Below are positions 58,644 through 64,000 of a stretch of DNA of 64,000 nt, piece after piece (position 1 is the stretch's first letter; every line of letters begins with the position of its first letter). The notes under the pieces were generated by a model, which saw only the letters and a list, made by a program, of their open reading frames with translations, was not told where the DNA came from and did no database searches. The position numbers and the translations under genes are program-made. This stretch comes from Pseudarthrobacter sp. (GTDB lineage Bacteria > Actinomycetota > Actinomycetes > Actinomycetales > Micrococcaceae): NCBI GenBank assembly GCA_031178005.1, contig JAPSJV010000002.1, positions 62,001 through 126,000 on the forward strand, written 5' to 3'.

Positions 58644-60074
58644 TTACACCGAGACCGATTCGTCAGGCACAGGCGTGGATGAACGGGGTTTCGTCATTGC
58701 AAAGCCTGTGATCACCGCTCCGGCCAGGGCCAGGATTCCGGCCCCGATGAAGGCTGCGGAATACCCCTGGGTCAGTTCTGCCCGGGAAGGGTCGGTACCA
58801 GAGATGCCGTAAACGACTGCTGTGAGGACTGCGAGCCCGAGTGCGGACCCGATCTGGTAGCTGGTGCTCACCAGCCCCGAGGCAACGCCGGTTTCAGCTG
58901 GCGGCGCCGCATCGATGGCTGTTCCAAGAGAAGGCACGAAAGCCAATGACATTCCGAGGGCAGCCAGGAGCGATGCCGGAAGAACGTCGACAACATAATT
59001 GCCGTCCGGACGAACGAAGGAAAGCCAAACGAGCCCTGCAGCCAGCAGGAGCAGGCCGGTAACAATGAGTGACTTCGCACCAAACCTCCCCTGGAGCCGC
59101 GGCGCCCACGCAATCATCACGAGGACAACAAGGCCGGTCATGGGAAGGAGCGCGGCGCCGGCGGCAAAGGCAGTCGCACCAAGAACCTGCTGCAGGTACA
59201 GGTTCAGGAAGAACCACATGGACACCCATGCAGCACCCAGCAGTAGCTGTGCGCCGTTGGCAGCCCCAAGCAGGGGCGCGCGAAGCAGGCCAAGACGCAT
59301 CAGGGGATTTCGGCTTCGTGCCTGGATGATGAAGAAGATCACCAGCAGAACAAGACCTCCACCCAGGATGCCGAGGGTGGGCAAAGTCAGCCAACCCACC
59401 TCCGGCGCGTTGACAACGGCGTAGACTACCGCTGCGAGTCCGCCAGTCACTGTGAGTGCCCCGGCAACGTCAATGGATCCGGAAGCCTTGCGCACGGTTC
59501 GCGGGAGCGATGTGGCTGTGAATGCCAGTACGAAGGCAGCGATTGGGATGGTTACGTAAAACACCCATGGCCAGCTCGCATATTCGGTCAACACCCCTCC
59601 GAGGAAGACCCCGGCAGTGCCGCCGATGGGCGCCGCGGCGCCGTAGACCGCGAAAGCTTTTGGAAGGTCGGACGTGCCGCCGAAAAGCATCATCAGCAGT
59701 GTAAGTGCCGCCGGTGCAATCAACGCTGATCCGGCGCCCTGGATGGCTCGGCCCGCAATCTCGAGTCCGACACTGTTGGCCGCTCCGGCCAGCAGCGATC
59801 CCGCGATCAGGATGATCCATCCCAACGCAAAGATCTTCCGGGCCCCGAAGACGTCTGAGAGGCGGCCTCCCAGCAGGAGCAGGCCACCGAAGGCAACTAC
59901 ATATGCATTGAAGACCCACGACAGTGATTCCGGCGTGAATCCGAGGTCCTTTTGAATATCGGGCAAAGCGACACCAATGATCGAGGTGTCCATGATGACG
60001 ACGAACTGTGCTGTGGCGATGAGCACCAGGCCGAGCCATCGCTTCGCCGGCGATAGGGGTGGGTGGGTAGACAT
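58644..60074 (-). CDS. MFS exporter, DHA2 (EmrB/QacA) type, probably copper-responsive
   Basis: A 476-residue transporter with 14 predicted helices. Motif A lies in GGRLSDVFGARKIF, motif C-like Gly-rich runs include AAPIGGTAGVFLGGVLTEYASWPWVFYVTIP, and the start reads LIATAQFVVIMDTSIIGVALPDIQ. It should export drugs or metabolites with protons. AGGAGG precedes the ATG. The promoter is TTGACA-17-TATACC with a CsoR-type box in the spacer, so the gene is predicted to be induced by copper. Its substrate is unknown; a copper chelate or a copper-generated toxicant are possibilities. Confidence 0.9.
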   Translation of the reverse strand: MSTHPPLSPAKRWLGLVLIATAQFVVIMDTSIIGVALPDIQKDLGFTPESLSWVFNAYVVAFGGLLLLGGRLSDVFGARKIFALGWIILIAGSLLAGAANSVGLEIAGRAIQGAGSALIAPAALTLLMMLFGGTSDLPKAFAVYGAAAPIGGTAGVFLGGVLTEYASWPWVFYVTIPIAAFVLAFTATSLPRTVRKASGSIDVAGALTVTGGLAAVVYAVVNAPEVGWLTLPTLGILGGGLVLLVIFFIIQARSRNPLMRLGLLRAPLLGAANGAQLLLGAAWVSMWFFLNLYLQQVLGATAFAAGAALLPMTGLVVLVMIAWAPRLQGRFGAKSLIVTGLLLLAAGLVWLSFVRPDGNYVVDVLPASLLAALGMSLAFVPSLGTAIDAAPPAETGVASGLVSTSYQIGSALGLAVLTAVVYGISGTDPSRAELTQGYSAAFIGAGILALAGAVITGFAMTKPRSSTPVPDESVSV

Positions 60075-60118
60075 TTATCTTCCTCCTGAGAACTGCCGGA
60101 GATACCGACTAGCTGCAG

Positions 60119-60147
60119 GGTATACCCATAGGGGGTATGGGTGTCAA
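60119..60147 (-). promoter_or_regulatory. MFS promoter with CsoR-type operator 3 in the spacer
   Basis: On the minus strand TTGACA and TATACC with a 17-bp spacer form a near-consensus promoter. ATACCCATAGGGGGTAT (60122-60138) overlaps the spacer and -10. The layout equals that of the copZ promoter. Confidence 0.8.
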
Positions 60148-60176
60148 CATTTGCCTTTTACGCAATCGAGCCAAGG

Positions 60177-60202
60177 CCCTATACCCCCCAGGGGTTATAG
60201 GG
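60177..60202. promoter_or_regulatory. CsoR-like operator 4, extended dyad
   Basis: CCCTATA and TATAGGG arms enclose CCCCCCAGGGGT, giving a 26-bp dyad that includes an ATACCCC...GGGGTTAT core. It lies 39 bp upstream of operator 3, between the MFS gene and the GNAT gene. Confidence 0.6.
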
Positions 60203-60223
60203 CGCCAAGGTCCCGACGAAGGA

Positions 60224-60253
60224 GGTCAACCATCGAGCCCGTCGAAGTCGAGG
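60224..60253. repeat. dispersed intergenic repeat R5 (partial)
   Basis: GGTCAACCATCGAGCCCGTCGAAGTCGAGG is a degenerate partial copy of the ATCGAGCYYGTCGAAATC element. Confidence 0.5.
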
Positions 60254-60350
60254 GTCGCGGGTCCGCCGCAAAGCCGGACTCGCAGCCGCCAGAGCAGCCG
60301 CCAACGGTGCCGGTTCTGCGCCCGGGACCCGCACGGGTAGCCTGCTACCC

Positions 60351-60797
60351 ATGGTGAAAGTACGCGCAGCAGAAACTGAAGACTCCCAGCTGGTTGCAGG
60401 GCTACGGGCGACATGGGCTGCCGAACAGGACCCCGCAGCAACCAACGACCCGGATTACGAACGCGCAGTAGCCGACTGGATGGCAGCCAATCCGAGGAAG
60501 TTTTTCGTTGCCGAACACAACGGCCAATTGGTCGGGATGCTCAACCTGATGGTCTTCCAGCGAATGCCCAAACCCCAGCGGCCCGCTTCCTGCTGGGTCT
60601 ACATCGGCAACGTGTACGTCCTGCCGGCCCACCGGAATGCGGGCATAGGGGCAGAGCTGATGGACGCCGCCATCAGGTTTTCGGAGGGCATCAGCGCAGC
60701 CAGAATCGTCCTCTCACCATCGTCCGAGGCACAGACGTTCTACCAGCGGCTGGGTTTTGAACCAGCCGGAGAGCTAAGCGTCCGGCGGCTTGGCTAG
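60351..60797 (+). CDS. GNAT-family N-acetyltransferase
   Basis: A 148-residue GNAT protein. VKVRAAETEDSQLVAGLRATWAAEQD forms the N-terminal part, VYIGNVYVLPAHRNAGIGAELMDAAIRF contains the acetyl-CoA pyrophosphate loop (RNAGIG for R/QxxGxG/A), and AQTFYQRLGFEPAGEL closes the fold. Substrate unknown. The ATG has no strong ribosome site; it stands alone between the MFS region and the alditol-oxidase-like gene. Confidence 0.88.
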   Translation: MVKVRAAETEDSQLVAGLRATWAAEQDPAATNDPDYERAVADWMAANPRKFFVAEHNGQLVGMLNLMVFQRMPKPQRPASCWVYIGNVYVLPAHRNAGIGAELMDAAIRFSEGISAARIVLSPSSEAQTFYQRLGFEPAGELSVRRLG

Positions 60798-60807
60798 CGC
60801 AACTGAA

Positions 60808-60852
60808 TGATCGAGCCTATAGAGATCGGGTTTTAACAAGCTCAACCACCGG
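60808..60852. repeat. dispersed intergenic repeat R6
   Basis: TGATCGAGCCTATAGAGATC and TTTTAACAAGCTCAACCACC repeat the paired-unit layout of R4, just after the GNAT stop. Confidence 0.7.
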
Positions 60853-61054
60853 AACTGTTTCAGCCCATGCCGGCGTTGGCGGCAAGTATCACCGACAATT
60901 TACAACGATGTAGACTTGAGCGCCAGACGCAGTTTCCGGCCGGAGACATTGCCCAAAACAACATTCCGGACCGGTCGCTGGAAGCACCTTGACACTGAAT
61001 TTGTTAGCGCTGACTGTTGATGCAGCGCCTCACACGATCGGAAAGTCGGACTGG

Positions 61055-62317
61055 ATGAAGAACTGGGCAGGAAACCTCGAATACTCCTCCGCGGACGTCA
61101 GCCGTCCCGCGTCCCTGGCCGAATTGGCTGAGGCAGTAGCCGGCGCCGAACGGATCAAGCCGCTGGGCTCCCGGCACTCCTTCAACCGCGTGGCGGACAC
61201 CGACGGCACACACCTGCTCCTGGATGCTTTGCCGCAGGAGATCGAGCTCGATGCCATAAAGCGGACAGTGCGGGTCAGCGGCGGCGTCAGCTACGGGGCA
61301 CTGTGCCGCGAAGTCGAAAATCGGGGCTTCGCCATCCACAACCTCGCCTCACTGCCACACATCTCCGTGGCCGGCGCCATCCAGACCGGGACGCACGGCT
61401 CCGGAGTGGATAATCCATCCCTGGCGGGCGCCGTCGAGAGCATCGAGCTGGTCCGCGCCTCCGGCGAGCAGATGACGCTCACCAAAGATGACGGCGACTT
61501 TCTCGGCAGCGTTGTGGGCCTGGGCGCGCTGGGTGTGGTGACCGCCGTCGAACTTTCCGTCCGCCCCAGCTTCCGGATGCGCCAGCGGGTCCTCGAAAAC
61601 CTGCCGTGGGACCGGGCCCTCGCAGACTTCCGCGCCCTGGTTTCGAGTGCCTACAGCGTCAGCCTGTTCACTGACTACACCGGCGATTCCATCAACCAGG
61701 TGTGGCTGAAGGCCCTCGATTCGGAGCCCGCACTCAGCAACCTGTTCGGCGCTACCGCGGCCACCCGGTCACGGCACCCGCTGCCTGATATGTCCGCCGA
61801 GAACTGCACCGCGCAGCTGGATGAGGCCGGGCCGTGGCTGGACCGCCTGCCGCATTTCCGGCACGAGTTCACGCCCAGCAACGGCGAGGAACTGCAGAGC
61901 GAATTCATCCTGCCGCTGGACCAGGCACCCGCCGCCCTGGAGGCCGTCCGGACCATCGCGCACAAGCTCGCGCCGCTGCTTTTTGTCTCCGAAATCCGGA
62001 CCGGCGCCGCGGACGACTACTGGCTCAGCCCGTTCTACCGGCAGCAGAGCGTGGCCCTGCATTTCACCTGGAAGCCACTGCAGGCCGAGGTCGAGACCGT
62101 ACTGCCCGAGCTTGAATCCCTGCTCCGGCCGTTCGACGCCCGCCCGCATTGGGGCAAGCTGTTCACTTCCACGGGGCACGACTGGGATGCGCTCTATCCA
62201 CGTTTCGCGGACTTCCGTACGCTCGCTGCTACCCACGATCCGGCCGGCAAGTTCCGCAACGCACTGCTGGACACGATCCTCGGCGCCCCGGTTCCCGCTA
62301 CGGTTTCCGCTAAATAG
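61055..62317 (+). CDS. FAD-linked oxidase, alditol oxidase-like (VAO family)
   Basis: About 420 residues. The PP-loop FAD domain carries IKPLGSRHSFNRVADTDGTHLLLD, where the His is the usual site of covalent flavin attachment. LPHISVAGAIQTGTHGSGVDNPSLAGAVE and an ALO/AldO-type C-terminus (HWGKLFTS) follow. This matches alditol (xylitol/sorbitol) oxidases and arabinonolactone oxidases. ATG at 61055 (MKNWAGN) fits the conserved family start; the track's TTG at 60989 would add 22 residues. An ACAACGATGT sequence near 60902 resembles the CAACGTTG operators. It overlaps the convergent DM13 gene by eight bases. Confidence 0.85.
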   Translation: MKNWAGNLEYSSADVSRPASLAELAEAVAGAERIKPLGSRHSFNRVADTDGTHLLLDALPQEIELDAIKRTVRVSGGVSYGALCREVENRGFAIHNLASLPHISVAGAIQTGTHGSGVDNPSLAGAVESIELVRASGEQMTLTKDDGDFLGSVVGLGALGVVTAVELSVRPSFRMRQRVLENLPWDRALADFRALVSSAYSVSLFTDYTGDSINQVWLKALDSEPALSNLFGATAATRSRHPLPDMSAENCTAQLDEAGPWLDRLPHFRHEFTPSNGEELQSEFILPLDQAPAALEAVRTIAHKLAPLLFVSEIRTGAADDYWLSPFYRQQSVALHFTWKPLQAEVETVLPELESLLRPFDARPHWGKLFTSTGHDWDALYPRFADFRTLAATHDPAGKFRNALLDTILGAPVPATVSAK

Positions 62318-62930
62318 TAGTCAGCTGCGCCGCCCCGAAGGACACGCCAAACTGGACGCACCACAGGTCCACGGCTTTGTACTTGGCGAGGTCCACGTCG
62401 GCGGGAATTGTGTACACCTGGTTGCCCTGGTTGCCCTTGATCAGGCCCAGATCGTAGTACTCGGCACCGCCGGCGGTGTACCAGCCGGCGGTTCCCTCCA
62501 CGACGTCGGCAGCGCTGAGCCAGACGTGAACATCCGGCCCGTTGGAGGTGTCCAGGTTCTCCAGCGTGAGCACGCGGGCGCCGTCCGGCTGCTCAACAAT
62601 GCGGACGGTGCCGGTGGTGGTGTGCTCATGGCTGATCAAGGATCCGGCTGCCAGTTCCACGGGGCCGGACGGGGCCGCGGGAATGTCCGACGGCGACGGC
62701 GAACCAACGGCGGAGGGCTCACCGGAGCTGGTGGGAGACGGCGCCGGGGCGGCCACAGTGGGCAGCTCCTCATCCACGCGGACATCAACAAACAGCAGCC
62801 AGGGCTTAAAGACCACCAACCCGACGACCAAAACCAGCGCACCGACCACGGCGGCGATGGCCAGCCACCGCCTGCGCCCGCTGCCGCGGCTGACGGGAGT
62901 TCCGGCGTCGTTCCCGTTTTCTGTGCTCAT
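62310..62930 (-). CDS. DM13-domain membrane-anchored protein
   Basis: A 206-residue protein. An N-terminal membrane anchor (WLAIAAVVGALVLVVGLVVF) precedes a Pro/Ser-rich linker (about residues 60-95) and a DM13 domain (AGSLISHEHTTTGTVRIVEQ, LTLENLDTSNGPDVHVWLS, NQGNQVYTIP, LWCVQFGVSFGAA). DM13 is proposed to be a redox/electron-transfer domain. ATG at 62930 (MSTENGN) chosen. It is convergent with the alditol oxidase gene. Confidence 0.88.
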   Translation of the reverse strand: MSTENGNDAGTPVSRGSGRRRWLAIAAVVGALVLVVGLVVFKPWLLFVDVRVDEELPTVAAPAPSPTSSGEPSAVGSPSPSDIPAAPSGPVELAAGSLISHEHTTTGTVRIVEQPDGARVLTLENLDTSNGPDVHVWLSAADVVEGTAGWYTAGGAEYYDLGLIKGNQGNQVYTIPADVDLAKYKAVDLWCVQFGVSFGAAQLTTI

Positions 62931-62962
62931 GGTTCCATCCTCCGCCATCCCCGCCCAAGTAG

Positions 62963-63010
62963 GTAGCAGTTGTTGCCCTTTACAGCCCTCTAAACGGCAA
63001 CAACTGCTAC
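62963..63010. terminator. hairpin downstream of the GGDEF gene
   Basis: GTAGCAGTTGTTGCC and GGCAACAACTGCTAC form a perfect 15-bp stem with an 18-nt loop, 15 bp past the GGDEF gene stop and 32 bp upstream of the DM13 start. Confidence 0.7.
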
Positions 63011-63025
63011 TCAGTTGGGAGGGGG

Positions 63026-64000
63026 TTACTCACGCGAGCCAACCACCGTCCGGTTCCTGCCCTGGGCCTTGGCCTTGTACAGCGCGGTGTCGGCACGGTC
63101 AATCAAGTCCTCCAGGCTGTTCCGCCCGTTCCGGTGCAGTGCTATCCCGTAACTGGCCGTGGGCATCGGCATCCTGCTTCCCGCCAGGGCCAGCCGCTGG
63201 TTGATGGTGTCCACAATCAGGAAGGCCCTCACCCCGTCAACATCCGGGAGCAGGAGGATAAACTCCTCTCCCCCATAGCGGCCCACCAGATCAGACGAGC
63301 GGACGGAATCCCGGCAGGCTGCGGCGAAAATCCGCAGCGCGGCGTCTCCCGCGGCATGCCCGTGGCTGTCATTGATTTTCTTGAAATGGTCCAGGTCCGC
63401 CAGCACCAGCGCTCCTGACCATCCGCCGGGTCTCTTCCGGGCCAGTTCCCGGCCCGCCTGGTCCATAAATGCGGCACGGTTCAACAGGCCGGTCAGCCCA
63501 TCGGCGTTGGCCACCTGCTGCAGCGCCCTGGTCTGCTGTTCGCTGCTCAGCGCCGCCATGCTGTAGGAGACCACCACAACCGTCACCATCATGAACATGG
63601 TGGTAACGGCGGACCCGAAGTACGCCATGAAGACCGCATGGTCCGGGCCCACCAGCAGGAAGAACAGCATGCGCAGGAAATAGTAGGCCGCCACCACTGC
63701 CGCGATCAGGGCCATCGGTATCCTGGCCTTCGAGTATTCCGGGGAAAGCCGCCACAGTTCCACCGCCGCCAGGCCGAAGGCAATACTCATGCCACCCAGG
63801 AAGACGGCACCGCCTGCCCAAAGATTGGTCGCCGGACTATCCAAAACTCCGGTTACCAAGGTAATGAGCGGTGCGAGGATAAAAACGGGGACGGGCAAGG
63901 GACTGGCCCGCAAGGAACGGGCCGCGCACCAGGCGCTGACGGCCCCCGTCACCAGTAGCGCATTCCCCAGCGGGTTGGCCCATATCTGGTGCACGGTACC
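63026..64000 (-). CDS. membrane diguanylate cyclase (GGDEF), 5' end beyond the window
   Basis: At least 322 residues are visible. About six membrane helices are followed by a GGDEF domain with NADGLTGLLNRAAF, ADLDHFKKINDSHGHAAGD and the active-site RYGGEEFILLLPD. An inhibitory I-site RSSD sits five residues before GGEEF. The domain is intact, so it should make cyclic di-GMP under feedback control. The frame stays open to the right edge (the track's start is a GTG at 63994 inside a helix-rich region), so the true N-terminus is probably outside. Confidence 0.9.
   Translation of the reverse strand, partial: GTVHQIWANPLGNALLVTGAVSAWCAARSLRASPLPVPVFILAPLITLVTGVLDSPATNLWAGGAVFLGGMSIAFGLAAVELWRLSPEYSKARIPMALIAAVVAAYYFLRMLFFLLVGPDHAVFMAYFGSAVTTMFMMVTVVVVSYSMAALSSEQQTRALQQVANADGLTGLLNRAAFMDQAGRELARKRPGGWSGALVLADLDHFKKINDSHGHAAGDAALRIFAAACRDSVRSSDLVGRYGGEEFILLLPDVDGVRAFLIVDTINQRLALAGSRMPMPTASYGIALHRNGRNSLEDLIDRADTALYKAKAQGRNRTVVGSRE

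Noticed and set aside
1-64000. tRNA, rRNA, CRISPR, prophage or insertion-sequence genes
   Set aside because: I read through both strands and saw no cloverleaf-like tRNA with a CCA-adjacent acceptor, no rRNA-like conserved blocks, no regularly spaced direct repeats and no transposase or integrase motifs. A tRNAscan or ISfinder run would be decisive.

Overview
The window is high-GC, densely coded DNA. Short intergenic gaps, many ATGA/GTGA overlaps, GTG starts and apparent leaderless promoters are what I expect of an actinobacterium. Two proteins, the manganese-type homoprotocatechuate 2,3-dioxygenase and the copper amine oxidase, match from memory the well-known Arthrobacter globiformis enzymes very closely. 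A dispersed GGTGATYGAGCTTGTCGAAATC-type intergenic repeat also points to Arthrobacter/Pseudarthrobacter (Micrococcaceae). No database search was run, so family assignments rest on motifs and recalled sequences. I see no rRNA, tRNA, CRISPR array or intact mobile element. This looks like chromosomal catabolic and housekeeping DNA.

Layout. (1) 1-4.3 kb: 3' end of a GntR/FCD-type regulator, then an hpaE-hpaD-hpaH-hpaI operon for meta-cleavage of homoprotocatechuate. (2) 4.4-10.9 kb: aldehyde dehydrogenase, APC permease and a small membrane protein on the minus strand, divergent from a topaquinone copper amine oxidase and a BetI-like TetR regulator. This is an amine-catabolism unit that can feed region 1 with arylacetates. 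(3) 11-15.6 kb: a RidA, DUF1028, M20 peptidase and flavin monooxygenase operon with a divergent LysR, substrate unknown. (4) 16-22.3 kb: PfkB kinase, SurE, a RelA/SpoT-domain synthetase, LysR, a DJ-1/PfpI protein and RsgA. (5) 22.3-28.5 kb: an Opp/Dpp-type ABC importer preceded by a good DtxR/IdeR iron box, then a DUF808 protein. (6) 28.5-32.7 kb: HAD dehalogenase, GH127 beta-L-arabinofuranosidase and a LacI regulator. (7) 32.7-40 kb: divergent tryptophan dioxygenase and kynurenine-formamidase-like hydrolase, VOC protein, DedA protein, a two-component system with an unusual kinase, a flavin reductase behind a SoxR/MerR-type promoter, PRC-barrel and DUF3040 proteins. (8) 40-48.7 kb: an arabinan operon (sugar ABC importer without ATPase, GH43, DUF624, GH51) and a divergent secreted GH43 arabinanase. 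(9) 48.8-53.1 kb: an ABC ATPase/permease pair, DUF4287, ArsR plus VOC, and an AlaX-like editing hydrolase. (10) 53.2-60.2 kb: a copper-resistance block (CsoR, YHS protein, CopA, exported His-rich protein, CopZ), a truncated universal stress protein and an MFS exporter. (11) 60.3-64 kb: GNAT, alditol-oxidase-like flavoprotein, DM13 protein and a membrane GGDEF protein running off the right edge.

How parts work together. The clearest systems-level signals are regulatory. A CAACGTTG palindrome recurs at the GH127, LacI, GH51, sugar-ABC and secreted-arabinanase genes, tying regions 6 and 8 into one arabinan regulon. CsoR-type ATACCC-N-GGGGTAT boxes lie inside the -35/-10 spacers of both copZ and the MFS gene, so the MFS exporter appears to belong to the copper regulon. 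An iron box suggests that the Opp-type ABC system imports a metal chelate rather than peptides. A 19-bp-spacer promoter with a SoxR-like palindrome precedes the flavin reductase. I found no single obviously new defence or biosynthetic system. The best candidates for undescribed biology are the iron-box Opp transporter, the copper-box MFS exporter, the RidA/DUF1028/M20/FMO operon and the histidine kinase with an extra C-terminal extracytoplasmic domain.
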